This document shows, one piece after another, positions 36,226 through 49,379 of a stretch of DNA of 64,000 bases (the stretch's first letter is position 1; each line of letters starts with the position of its first letter). Origin of the DNA: Liolophura sinensis. Lineage: Eukaryota > Mollusca > Polyplacophora > Chitonida > Chitonidae. Location of the stretch: contig NC_088301.1 in assembly GCF_032854445.1 (NCBI RefSeq), forward strand, positions 59,410,512-59,474,511. The letters are read 5' to 3'. Under the pieces are notes generated by a model. That model saw only the letters and a program-made list of their open reading frames with translations. It searched no databases and had not been told where the DNA came from. The position numbers and the translations under genes are program-made.

Positions 36226-38560
36226 GAAATATTTATAATTCATGTTGGTTGCACATTCAGTATTTAACTGTTTTCCCACATACCTGAGGCTTTTTAATGG
36301 CCTCTGATTACAGGCATTTCACTCAACAAACTACAATACACATTTAAACATAAGATATCAAAATCCGAAAAACTTTCTTTTTACCCATACATTACTTATA
36401 TGCTATAACAGTGTACATTATTAGAGAGTAATTTCATTCAAACCACATGTATTTAAACCAGCTAAGTAGGCTAATCTCTTCTTTAGGTCTCCAGTGCACG
36501 TATGTATGCATGTGATTGGCTTGCAAGCTTGAGCAAACATCAGGCCACACAAACCATTCATATAAATACTCATTCACTCTTAACGTTGATGTCAGGCAAA
36601 CTATCAATACACATGTAACTGATTTCCGTGATGGCTGCCAACCCTGCACACAAAACAAAACAAAAAAAAAAAAGGAAAAAAGTAGGGAAAAAAAGGGCAG
36701 TCCCATCTCTCTTGAGTGGGCTGTGCCAGCCTTCATTTCATTTATCTAATTTGTAGTGATTTGAGCCGAGTCCGGTCCACGGACCGAGGTGAAGGCTGGG
36801 GAGACAGAGGAAGGTTGGTGAAGGCTGGGGGGAGGGATGTGATCTAGTGAGACATGGCAAACAACAAGCGATAGGACTCCATGGGAATCCCACTTGTCAG
36901 TAGGCCACTCCACCAGCGAGACAGTTCTGCTCCTTCCCTTAGGCCTTCTCACAAGTAAAGCACTCTGAAAATGAGCCAGACATGAGCTAATACCATCACA
37001 GAAATGATCTATGATACAAACTGGTGGAAACTGTACGATGATAAATTCCAGCTGGTAGAAAGATGACGCCAAAACTTTGGTCAATATCAACACTGTTGCA
37101 CAAACCAGGGGAGACTCAGGATAGTGCTCTCTCTCAAGGAATCCATAAATGTCGTTGGCAGTACTAGGAGAGACATGAAGTTTAATCTGATAAATTTTGT
37201 TTTTTTTCTAGAACCCAACTGAAGTCAAATTCTAAATCAGGAGGAAGTGAAACAAGACATCAATTAACAATAGTATTTTAATTTTTTTATTTGATTTATT
37301 TGAACAGGAAAGAGTGCTGACAAATGTGTCCTGTAATCCTTCAATGAACTAATCTTAATTCTTTCAACCACAGTCCTGCCTAACACACTGCAGTTCTTCA
37401 GGACAATAATCTGTAAGTATTAGAGCAAGTATACCAGATATCATATGGCAAATTTCTAGATAATTCAAAGCCAATCATTTCTATGTAAGCCCAGCTGTTA
37501 AGATGCACCTGGCCAAGTACATGAATTTTATTGCTAATGTGGTGTAAATACCATAATCACTCATTCCTTCAGGTCTCCTTCATGAATTTTAAAGTCATTT
37601 CGGAATCAACCACAGAACTAATGAACATAATTCTTTCCAACCGTTCAGACATAAACTAACTACTTTTTGCAACGCTTGAAGCTACTTAATCCTTTCATGG
37701 TGAACAAGATTTTCTCGACGATATCTGTCTTTCGATTTTGATGGAACAGTACTGGCATTGGTTAAGGTTTTGTCTTGCATGCAATGATAACACAAGGTCA
37801 GCAGATGCACCTGCCATGACCAGTAGGTCACACTTCTTTAGTTTCTTGCCATGCTAGCTCTGTGATATCAATTCGTTCTTTATGCATGAGGACTGCTGTG
37901 ACCTTATTGAAGCTCTAACAAGATTTCACACGGCTACATCAGGACTTTTTACCTTTTCAGCTATTAGTTGTTTCTGTCGCTCTCCAATAATCCACAAGTA
38001 AAACAAATAATTATACCATATTCATCCTGGCCGAAAACTTAAGGAGTGCATAGCCTTGACAATTAAACCTTCCATGTTTGAAACTACATACCTGTACAAT
38101 AACTGAGAGGACATAAAGTACTTTTTTATTAAGCAAATTAAAAAACCTGAATAGCAATATCAAAACACCAAATACATGAGGATGGGTCCACAATTTACTA
38201 ATGTTACAGGTCAAACAGATAGGACAGGTAGAAAATTATTTTTTTAGTTCGGAAAGCAAAGCTTGTATACCTTACCCAATAACATCTGAGAGAAATATTA
38301 TTCAGTGTGGACTAAAACAAAACTATGTGGAAAACTGCTCTATTTATGTTGATTATTGATGGCATGGGAAACATACTGTTTGCACTCATTTAAATTACCT
38401 CGGCAAGATTAACTTGTGTAATTTTTTGATCCAAAATTGGTCACTTCATTTTCTCCCTATAAAGTGGCAAAAACGTAATCAAGAAGCAAAAAATCCACAG
38501 CCTGACAAGGTAAAAATAAAATAGCAAACCATTTTTTTTCTTCTCTGGAATCCACAGAGA
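36226..38560. other. Non-coding DNA with an A-rich tract
   Basis: An A-rich tract lies near 36655-36700. A minus frame at 36746-36967, preceded by an acceptor-like CATTTTCAG, is treated under findings. The rest shows no supported feature. Confidence 0.35.
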
Positions 38561-38870
38561 TAAACATCGTAAATGTTTACGGGTTTACGCAAGGCATGCC
38601 AAAACCTCTGCCGTCACGTAAGGTGAACTGAATGCTAATCCAATGTCTGCTTGTCAGGCCATGTCAGACTTCAGCGCAGACACTAATCCCTTGGAGAGGT
38701 CTGCCACCATTTCCACCATTCCCAGAAGAGGAGACGCACATATCTTTTGTCCAAGGAGTGATAGATGGTTCAAAGTACCAGCTTCCATCTGGTCAGTCAC
38801 AATATTTATCGAGAGATTTTAGACCTTCATCAATGTGTGATGGAAATAGATGAATGGCCTTTACACATTT
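38560..38870. other. Complex block with forkhead-like motif cluster
   Basis: Starts with TAAACATCGTAAATGTTTAC GGGTTTACG, which holds a near-palindrome CGTAAATGTTTACG (38568-38581) and three forkhead-type cores (TAAACA, TGTTTAC, GTTTAC) within 30 bases. It continues as complex, GC-richer sequence to about 38860. A 73-codon plus frame (38632-38853) has no recognised similarity. Candidate regulatory element. Confidence 0.3.
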
Positions 38871-40963
38871 CTCAGATTCAGGTCTTACATGTGAGCAAAT
38901 CGTTCAATATCACTTCTCATTCAACTATGAAACCAACGTAATCCCGATCTAGATACATTCAATTTATTCCATCAATATACACATTTAACTAATCACATAC
39001 AGCTTTGCGCATTAGTGTAACATCAAACCATTTTAAAATTTACATACTTGGTAACTGTTACACTAGATTGGTTCTTTCCTTAGAGCTGAAGGAATATGCT
39101 GCAAATGTGAAGATGTTAGGCCCATTGGCTGAGTTTACACAGTGTAGTGGAATCACATAAATAAGTGAATGCTGTAGAAGACTTTGTAAATAAACATAAT
39201 TTCAGTCTGAAAACGTCCAATAGTATACTTTGCTGCATACCTTATTTGACTTTCCAGTTGATCTACAGGGTGTTCAAGCAGACCTCTTGCATTAGTAGAA
39301 ATCAGGTCTGTGCCACAGAGGTATTTTAGTCCGATAGACAGACAGATTTTATACCATCACAGTGATATGCTCCAGAGTGCCAGGAGTAAACCACAAACCT
39401 TCACGTTATAACTGAGAATTAAACCTCCTGAAGCAACAAGAGTTGAAGAGTCACAGCCTTTAACAATTATAGCTGTAGACTGATAGCACAACTGCAAGGA
39501 ACTAAGTACCAGGTTTGAATGATCTATTGTAAGTAAGCAGTTTTTTATTACAGCACAACCTGCCTTCCATATTTGAATCTATGCGTTGAAACAAACATTT
39601 GTATACCATCAGCCAATGAAAATGGACGTTCCAGGTCAACAAGTCTTTATCTTCTCTCAATTCTTCCATATGTAAATACAGAATAAGAACTGAAACCTCT
39701 TCAGGATATAGTACCTTCAGAATATTTCAAAACTAGACAAAAATAGACTTGCACACTAAAATCCAAGAAACTAAGTCACAAGAAACTCAGAAAACTGAAT
39801 AACTAGTAGGAGTTTTATGTAACCATGCACTGAAACAAAACGAATGACTGGAAGAAATGCAGCAGACCATAACAAAAAGCTGTATACCAGATCTGAAAAC
39901 CCAATGTGAAGTGGATATGGCTTCTACCTTTGTCATACCATCTTTATTTGCGGACAGACAGACAGACATGACAACGTCATGCATTCATGCAGTATATATC
40001 ATACATAAAACACTAACATATTTCTTAACAAAATTCAATATTTTCTATGAAGTACAATATAATATCTCTAAGTGATTTTTATGGTGTTTGCACTTTCAAG
40101 AGTTTCCCAAGTTGGCTAAGACAATTAAAGAAAGGGGAAATAAATCTGATCAAAATAACCACAAAAGAACTATAGCCTGGGAGTTTGGGCCTCTAATGAC
40201 CAAAGGTTTGCTGAAGACAACAGAATATTTTGTACTTTCTTTGACTAAAATGAATGCTATTTCCCACACATAATTCCCTCCAGTGCCCAATTACCCTTGG
40301 CTTGAGGAAAAAGGTTACAAATTTTCTTAATTTTTCGCTCCCGGGAGCAGATAATCTTGCACTCATTCGGCTTTTATTACAAAAACTGAAACCTTAAAAT
40401 GCTCTGCAGATTTCAACCAGAGTTGAAAATTTTGACAATAATGAGATTAAGTTCTTGACTTAAGCCATAACCAACAGCACTTTCTTCAAGGACCCACAAG
40501 CTGGAATAAAACGGAAATAAACTCACCATTGCCATGCCAACCCGGAAAACTGACACTCTAGCCATGAAAGCAAAGCTCACCAGAAACAGGAACAATTTAA
40601 CACATTGTGTGCATGTCAGAGGTTTAAAACTGTTGGTCATTAGCACATGAAAATAACAAGTTCATTCCTACTGCCTTATCATGCAAACTAGTTAAAAGAC
40701 ACTTTAATCAATATTTCCAGTATACTAACTGATAAGAGTCCCATAAAACCTTAAAATCCTGTTTAGGCAACGACCGGGTAAAAACTCCCTATCTGATCTG
40801 CTCATTTTACAGCTCTTCTAAAAATAACAGGCTGAAATGAACACAAAAAGGTTGAAGTGTTGGGGGCATAATCCTTTGAAAATACTCCACTAATTTTCTT
40901 TTTCTTACCATCTCAATAAAACAATTTTCACCTATTGTAAATTTTCCTATTCCTAACTATAAT
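38871..40963. other. AT-rich non-coding DNA
   Basis: Nothing supported beyond short (GACA)n at 39954-39968. Open frames are short. Confidence 0.35.
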
Positions 40964-40989
40964 GATATATATATATATATATATATATA
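40964..40989. repeat. (TA)n microsatellite
   Basis: Uninterrupted alternation of T and A for about 26 bases. Confidence 0.95.
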
Positions 40990-43331
40990 CAACACAATAG
41001 GTCTTTCTTCAAATCTCATGCAAAGGTCGATGTCCAGAGGAGTTTATCCTGTAAGAGAGTATACACAATGATCCCAGCACAACAAGATTCTATCTTTTGA
41101 CCAGGGAAAAGGATATTTCCCATCTGCTAAGAGAAAGGGAATACTTGAAGGGCATTGTGGTTCAGAGACATTAGAGTGCCAAAGTAGAATCACTCTGTGC
41201 CCAGCTCATAGATACTATCTAGAGACCGCCTGCCCCTATCGCCACCAAGGTGTCAGTCTGACAAAACTTACTCTATAACAAATATAGGTATTGCTCCACC
41301 ATTCAATGTCACTCTTATCTGAGATTTTGACATCAGTATCTAACACAGCATAGACAAATCCACCATTAGATAAAATCTGACATGGCTAAGGGCTTGGAAT
41401 ATCAGTTCTAGCTACCAAGGGATACCAATCACTTTATAACAGAAATTCTGATGTTTCCTTTTTTCAAATGTGCTAGTTCCTGTATTTCCCATGGGAAGAA
41501 AAGAGTTCTAGATTACAAAGGATAAAACTTGACCATGGTTTTTTTCAAAAGATTCCAAAAAAAGATGGAATCTAGAAGACTGCATTGGGATTTATGAAAG
41601 CTCTCCATTAATGTTCATTAAATATCTTTATCTATTTAGACTTTTATCACCAATAGAAGCTATCCCTGCATTAAAACTGACAGTTTTGCGCACAACCATC
41701 TTTCCTTGTTTCCAAGTTTCATTTACACTCTCTGTAAGACTATTATGTTTTAACATAATCCTGAAAGCTACCGTTATATATTATAATGTAATATTCACAA
41801 AATTAATCAAAACATTATGGTGCAAATTTATGCAAAACTAAAGTTAAAGAGGGAGTTTAATTGGAAGACACATCCCTGAAGATACAATATTCTAATAATT
41901 CTTCATCCAACATTTGATATCAAATTCAAAATAGGCATTAAAATAACTTTTGTAAAACATGCAGAAATCCTTCGTTTAGGAAAGGAAAGAAAATAAAAGT
42001 ATACCTAAGTGTAACAAACTACATAATATCTAGTCTATATATCACATATTAAACCGATTTGTTTATAACTTGACTCATGCTCACCCATATTTGTGAAGAA
42101 TATGACAGTGTTTGTATAAACATCACTTTACTACACTGCTATGTTGAAAAATCTGATGTTTATGATGATCTGTTTATCCGTAAACACTAACTGATTAAGG
42201 CGAACTAGGACAGACAAAGACTTGTTCTTCAATACCTTAATAGCTGGCTATCATATCTACTAAACACAACCAGGTTGTTTATAATGGGTTTAATCTGACA
42301 AGATAACATATCCCACAGAGCATTAGCACCAGTGTGAACATCTAACGTAAACATACAGCTACTCAAACCATGCAAAAAACAACAACCTCATGTTCATTTA
42401 ACAGTGTGACAGAAAAAATCTGTCTAATTTTGGAAGATTTGTGAGATAGAAAATTCTCAAGATTTACCATGTATATAAACAAATACCTTACCAATCTAGC
42501 ACCATGTCAGGGAAGGTTTCCACTGTTAAACTTGATACTTTCATAACATAAATATCACCAAGTCATCCATTAAATCATGCCACCACAACACATCATCACA
42601 TTCCTGTTCAGATACTTCCTGTAATAACACCTAAACAAACAGAGTTTAGGTAAACAGATTTTTTACACCCATTCAGAAAGTTGTTCCCAAAACATATTCC
42701 CAGATAAGCAAACATTTCTCTTATGCTCTAGAAGCCACACATGCCTGCAGAGAGGCTGATAAGGCAATAGGAAGGAACATTCGCTTTCTCAAATGCTGAT
42801 AGATGTGATCGAATAAAAAAAAGGTAAAATCATAAAAAAAATACTCCATAGCAGCAGACCCAAGGTTCACAGCTCTTGCCTAAATAAACTATGTCCTTGA
42901 TAATACTTCCACTGAAGAACCTGGCTCTGGCTCTGCCTGCTATTGGTTGCTCCAGACAGTAACAAGGTTTGGCCACAATAACTCATAAGATCGTTTGTTT
43001 TCATCCATGCACATCAATGGAAGACTCTCCTGTGAGACTTCAAGCATTAATACATGAACAACCCCTACCCCACCCCCCACCCCAAAAAAATGAAAAAATG
43101 GTACATAGAAGGCAGTCTCACAATCAGTTGCCTCATCATGAGTCACAACAGAGTAGACACAAATGAGCCACACATTGAAAATTCAAACATCACAAGTAAA
43201 TTTTGACAGAGTATATAAAAATTAAATTAATGAATAATATGCCTACAGAATTCACAAGTATAAATAAAATATTTGAAGGGTATCCAGAAGTATTTAACAC
43301 TATTCACAGCTATGATAAATATAATCCTGAA
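40990..43331. other. AT-rich non-coding DNA
   Basis: No exon, SINE or array recognised. A C-rich run (CCCCACCCCCCACCCC) followed by A lies near 43067-43087. Confidence 0.35.
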
Positions 43332-43440
43332 GGTACTCACAAATATGACCAATATCATAATTAATGGTACTCACATATATGACCAATATCATTATTAATG
43401 ATGCTCACAAATATGACCAAAAATGCTATTATTGGTATTC
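43332..43440. repeat. 34-bp tandem repeat, about 3 copies
   Basis: GGTACTCACAAATATGACCA ATATCATAATTAAT is repeated three times with increasing divergence (43332, 43366, 43400), followed by a partial GGTATTC. Each unit carries one AATTAAT/ATTAAT core. Confidence 0.88.
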
Positions 43441-44397
43441 ATAAACAGAAGAGACTTGTCCATGCAGATTTTATTTTGCGGGGGCTCTTTCAGCGAACTA
43501 CACCTGGTAGCATTGATCTGCATCACAGCAAGGCTCTCTTTCACAGCACAGGCACAGGTATGTACATTAGTCACGGTTGCCTGATGATGTCTGAAACATT
43601 TTGTGAATGGACTGGAAAAGTACTGTCTACATGCTTATACTGATGCCAGCTGGAAGTTATTTAACACAAGCTGTATCCAGATATATCCTGTTGTTCAGCT
43701 ATTACCAGGAGTTTTGCAGGATACATACTGGGTGACAATCAAGGGTTAAGTTCAGCAACAATGATAAGTAAAAAATATGTTTATCCTGAGAGTCATGTAA
43801 TATATATGTAATATACATGTCAGTTCAAGCTATACTACAAGTGCTGAGAGAACAACTCCCTTTAAAGAAAATTCAGCACTATGCATGGAAAACAAAAGAC
43901 CTAATATTATGAGAAGAAACTCAATCTTGAATCCCATTGGATGGGGGTGGACACGCTCCTCTGAACATATCCTCTCACACAGAAATGGAGGAAAGAGTGT
44001 GAGTGTACAAGGCTTTTGGGTCATCCCCTTCCCTACCTGTTCACAGTATTGCACAAAAGTCCTATGATTGCATGTGGAGTGACGTTCATTTGATAGAGGA
44101 CATTAACTGCTTCTCAACGCCTCCAGGCATTCTTCTTTGACAACAAGTTAGGTCATTACAGCTGCTCAATGACTGCTTGGACCAGAACAAGCATTAAATA
44201 GATCCTACGACCATTGTACCCCTGTGGCAGTAATTTGTCTCGCTGTGCCATCACTGATATAGGTTTCTACTCAAAGAGTGTGGTCCATTTTGGCAGGTAA
44301 TGCCAAACAGAGAAGTCAGACAACTAAAACCGCTGCCCATGCACATTACATTACAACCCTCTCTTGAATGTAATGGGCTGTTACATAACTGGTACCA

Positions 44398-44398
<1 letters not shown>

Positions 44399-44442
<44 letters not shown>

Positions 44443-44685
44443 TATGCCAAAATGTGAGCATTGGCTTCACACAAACACATTGGATACATAATATAGTTTC
44501 CAAAATATGGCAGATAGTTTCATGCTGACACCTTGGGCATATATATTTGGCAAAATATGACAGGTAGCTTCATGCTGACACCTTGTGTGTGTGTGTACAT
44601 ACCACAATGTGACTGTTAGCTTCAAGATGAAACCTGAATATATATATATATATATTTGTCAAAATGTGATGAACTGCATTACCCA
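44399..44685. repeat. Compound array: (TA)n plus degenerate ~50-bp units spaced by (TA)n or (GT)n
   Basis: A (TA)n tract of about 40 bases (44399-44440) is followed by about five degenerate units of the type CAAAATATGACAGGTAGCTT CATGCTGACACCTTG. They begin near 44446, 44501, 44549, 44602 and 44658. The later units are separated by TA- or GT-rich linkers (44536-44548, 44583-44600, 44637-44657). Confidence 0.8.
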
Positions 44686-47418
44686 TTCTACTTGCAACAA
44701 CATAGTATAAGCTACACATGTGCACAGGCATTATAAATGTATCACAAACCTTCAATACTAGTTCCTAACATACTCCTTATCTTGACATGCATAGTGTGTT
44801 TGCATGTTGCCATTTGACAAACGAAATGTAAAGGTTACCACATAAAAAAAGAGGTAATGGTTAAGTCAAATGACTAAGAGTATCGTCAATGTCACTGTGA
44901 ACTGGAAAACAAATTCTGGGAATGATTACAGAAATACCTCTCAGTGCCTACCTATGCTGGAAAAGTGGATATCTAAACACATCATACTCATACAAGATTC
45001 TTTAAGGCTGAGATATAAGACGTCTGAAGTCAGAATTGCCTCAGACATGCAATAATTAAATCTTCTGGTTGCCAAAACATCAATGCCATCTTCTATCAGA
45101 GAATTTGGTACTGCTAGTACAATCCACTGCAGCCTTCTACAAAATGTACATAACTTCTACAACTGCTCTTCCAAGAAAACATCAGTATTTAGAGTATATA
45201 TGAAGATGTCTGGATGCCGACACATTTATATTAGCCAAAATATATTTCCTACTAAGGAATTCTATATGACGTGCCCAATATAACATTGTCATGGAGATAT
45301 GTTGGCAACTGCGCACAACAATAAAGTTTTTTTTGCACGTGTTGGTCATTCATCAAAACAGAGTTGATAACGGGAAATGTCTGAGTGTGAACAAGTCTAT
45401 TTTCTCCCTAGTTACACACAGACATGACTTTGTGGCACAGATGTAACAATATCCCCAGTCAGCTCATTCAATTTCCACCTGCTAATTGTTTGTATCTGGA
45501 GTATTTAACGTAGGACTAATCAAACCTATCCTTAATAAAGGGTGTTGATAGTGCTTTTTGGGTAGGGCCAGGCAGAAGGCGAAAGCAAGCCAATGCAGTT
45601 GGTGGAGATAAGGCGTCAGCACTGCCAAACACATATTATCACCTTTGCCTGATAGGATATTCATAGAAAAACAAGCCTTTGGGATTATCAATTTGCTGAT
45701 GGAGACCCAAAATTGAGGTAATAAAGAAGGTAAAGGGCAATAAATCAGAATATCCCTCTCTCCAAGTGAGGACTCATTGATTACAGAGCTTATGCGGATA
45801 GAAAATCTATGTGCAGAAGAATCATCCAAGTTTAACCAACACGAAACATTTCCTGTGCCAAGCCTGGAGAACACTCACAATACATTGGACTTAAATCCAC
45901 ACAATTCTGCCCAAATAAGGATTGCTAAGCAACACCACTGAACGATACAAAATCCAATGGATCAAAGGACTTGGAAATCTATTGACACAAATAGCAAACT
46001 CTTATGAATGAAGATAAATAGGAAGAAAAAGCTAGCTTAGAAAATAAGCAATATGCAACTCGCCACCAAAAAAAAAAAAGGGAAAGTAAAAAAAAAAAAT
46101 AAAAAAAAATTGAGACATGTATTCAACATTGTAAAAAAAAAAATTCCAATCCATTAGAAAAAACTCATAAATCTAAACCTTAATGATTAAAAAGATACAT
46201 CATTATGGTCATACACACTGTGTGACAAATTTCTTACAATAAAATCTAAAAAATCTATAAGCAAAACCAAGTGCAAGATCTTGTCATGAAGCAATAGTCA
46301 GGTTGTAAATGTGTAAATATGCAGCACTACAGAGAAATTTAGACTTGTTCACATTATTTGTACCAGTAAGCAAATGTAGGGCGATTATAATGTGCCCAGA
46401 TGGAGTGTTGACATATTGTTTGGCTCATGGACTTGTGCCAGACCCTGATTTCCACTAACATCGGGCAGACAGGAAACAAAAACAAATATCAGAATCTGAT
46501 CCATCAGTATAACTAGTTACTATCAATTAATTTTGGAATAGAAGATAAAAACAAATGATGTTTCAGAAACAAGGAAACCTGGTATAAGACCTTTATAACA
46601 GCAAGCACATACATCTGTAATTAAAGAAAACGCATTGACATTTTGCTGAAATACTGGAGTACAAAAAAAAATGACTTCAGTTTTAACATGTAAATACATT
46701 AATCTGCCATGATAACACTCTATGCAACTCCATGACCATATTATCCACATTTTGTTAAGATGTGTATGTGACCATTCCCTTCTGACTCTTCAAACCACAG
46801 CGCTATAAACACCATCTCAGAAACCTAACACAATGTTTGATACATTTGCTGCCCTTAATAACAACACGAATAAGCTGTCACCTTAGGCTTCTTGGCAGAT
46901 TTTTTGTTGTGAAGTCTGGGCTGGAGAAAAACCTTAGCAAACATGAATTGTATCAAGCTTTTTTTTCTCCAAAGCAAAGATGAACAGCCTTTGAAAGAAG
47001 AAACAAAAATGAAAAGTAACCTTTGTTTGCCTTACCTAAAGGTGTTAGATGATTAAACTGATTAAAACTGATTTTAACTGATTAAAAATCTCCTGTTAAA
47101 TCAGACGAATGGCTCTTGTGTCATGAACAGATACCCATGTTTATCAAAATCTTAAGGCCATTTCAAAATGAGCACAAACATCCACGGCCATGAACTGAGA
47201 AACCCCTTATCATCTCCACATCCAGGGAGGCTGAGACAAGCTTTTTCAAGCAAAGTCTGATATTTGAAAGTTTACTCCAATGTTTGGAGCATTTTAGCTG
47301 TACCGAATGATTCAGATGTTAGTAATCTCACTTTATTTTGTCATTCTGAAGAAAGGTATGTTAATCTGCGCTTTTATCATTCAAAATGTGGAAAAACATT
47401 TCACCCTATGATACAATA
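44686..47418. other. Non-coding DNA with a complex block at 45480-45880
   Basis: A 130-codon minus frame (45482-45874) covers a more complex, less AT-rich stretch (CAAGTGAGGACTCATTGATT ACAGAGC; CTTTGCCTGATAGGATATTC), with no recognised protein similarity. It is followed by several A-rich runs (46068-46145). No exon is supported. Confidence 0.3.
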
Positions 47419-47581
47419 TAACATACCCTATGTTGGAGGTTCTGTCAGCAACCTTCAAATAGTTGTGAGTTTCTCACTCCCAGTTTCCTCAAACCATAAT
47501 GCTTGTCACCGTCATACAAGTGAAATATTCTGGAGTATGGCATAATACTCCAACAAAATAATAATAAAAAAAAAAAAATAC
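47419..47581 (+). mobile_element. SINE, 5'-truncated and diverged
   Basis: Contains GGTTCTGTCAGCAACCTTCA, GTTTCCTCAAACCATAATGC, GTGAAATATTCTGGAGTATG and a poly(AAT)/A tail, matching the order of the full-length SINE at 21450. A weak 8-base candidate target duplication, ATACAATA, occurs at 47411-47418 and 47582-47589, but the AT-rich context lowers its value. Confidence 0.72.
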
Positions 47582-49379
47582 ATACAATAACACACAAAAT
47601 TTAAGAAAAATCTATGTATAAGTACTGGTATCATAAGGAATCAGTCCCTATACAAATGCACCAACAGCTGAAGTCCGACAGGAAAAAACTATTAATACCA
47701 TGTTATGTATAGGTAACTATCCAAAGACAAAGCAATCATACTTTTCAAAAAACAGGGACAAATGTATCAAAATACACTAACTTTTAGGACAAACTGAATA
47801 GAACTATGGCACTTGTTGTGCACATTTTAGAATGGAACTTGAAAATTAATTTGTGCACCTCTTGATGTTGAGTATGACATGTCGTGAGAATGTGCAATGT
47901 TTCAAGCTCCTGAAAAACTGCTTTATCATGGATATGAGGATCTCACGCAGTTGTGATTTAAAGTCAGGGTGACATGGCAAGTGCCATAACAACACAATGA
48001 ATGCTGAAGACACTCATGATCATCAGCTCTAAATCACGTAGATGTGATACCTTTTACCTGGCTACAGGAAACAGGTGACAATTACAAAGCTGATGTGGCA
48101 TGTGATTCAATGGAACATACAAACTGGATGTGACACTTTTCATGAACCTTGCAGTTCTCTGAGATGAGGTCAGGCAGAAAATGTATAATGGCCTGTGCGA
48201 GCTTAGCACTGATTGATGTACTTCCCTTAAATATTACAGTTCTGTTCAGTGGGATATATTGATGAATTGCATGTATGTATACAGCCAAGGGCCATTTACC
48301 AGTTTCACAGTGATCTGATTTAGCTCCTGGGAACCAAGAGCCATGTGGTGTACAAATCAAAGGTTAGAGAGGCCTAAGGCCAGCAAGACTTTTAGAGTCC
48401 CGTTGTCAAAACTATAGCAGGGACTTGGCTGAACCCCAGCTGTGGAGACCTTCTTATCACATACAAAACATCCCACTAAACCTACGATGGGAGAGTACTA
48501 CTTTTTCACCTTGAGCTCCCTCTGGTAACTCCCTTGTGATCTATTTTGGGGTTCAGGCTTAAGCATCTGGCTAAACTGACACATACAATTCCATTCACCC
48601 ACAACAGATAAAGAAACACATGCCTATCATCCACTCCTTACTGGCTCATTGCAGATTAACACATTTATCAAAGTATGATACAAAATGTCAAAGTCCATAT
48701 TTGCTTTCCGAGTGGGTATTTTTATATACATATTTTTTACATTACAATTCCTCTCACCTATGGTAAACGCATTAAATAATCATGGACTACACTGTATAAA
48801 CCACATAAAAATTCCCTGGTTCCATGTATCTTCTTGAACCCCCTCATTGCTGTGGAAATATTTGCTTTTTTGTGTTACTGCAGTATTTACTTAGACATAG
48901 TTTCAGGTTATTACTGTATGGACATATGCAACTATGTTTGCTAAGACATGCAACTGAGAAAGCCAGCCAATGTAAAAGAATCAAAATGAAAGTACACACA
49001 TATGTGCAATACAGTTAGTAATTATCACATCCTGCTTAATTTTCTTTTAAACAGAACGCTTTCAATGTGTACATTATACACTGTGACATAAACATACAAT
49101 TTACCCATATCAAATTATAAAAAACAAAACAAAGAATACTAGTAAATAAAATAAAGAGGATATTTAGAAAGTTGAACAGACCATCCAATATTGAGCCGTT
49201 TGATGCATTTGATTGGTGATTCACATCCTTATCAACAAGTTTTCCCTAATACCACAACGCTTAAGTCAATAAATGAAATATGACCGGAATGAGACATTTC
49301 ATCAGGTACCTGACGAACCACTTGTTTTAAACCTATGGATGTAATAATGCCTAAACAGGTGGTTCAATGGTGGAATACA
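47582..49379. other. Non-coding DNA
   Basis: A complex stretch near 48060-48480 carries a 92-codon minus frame with no recognised similarity. The remainder is AT-rich. No gene supported. Confidence 0.33.
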
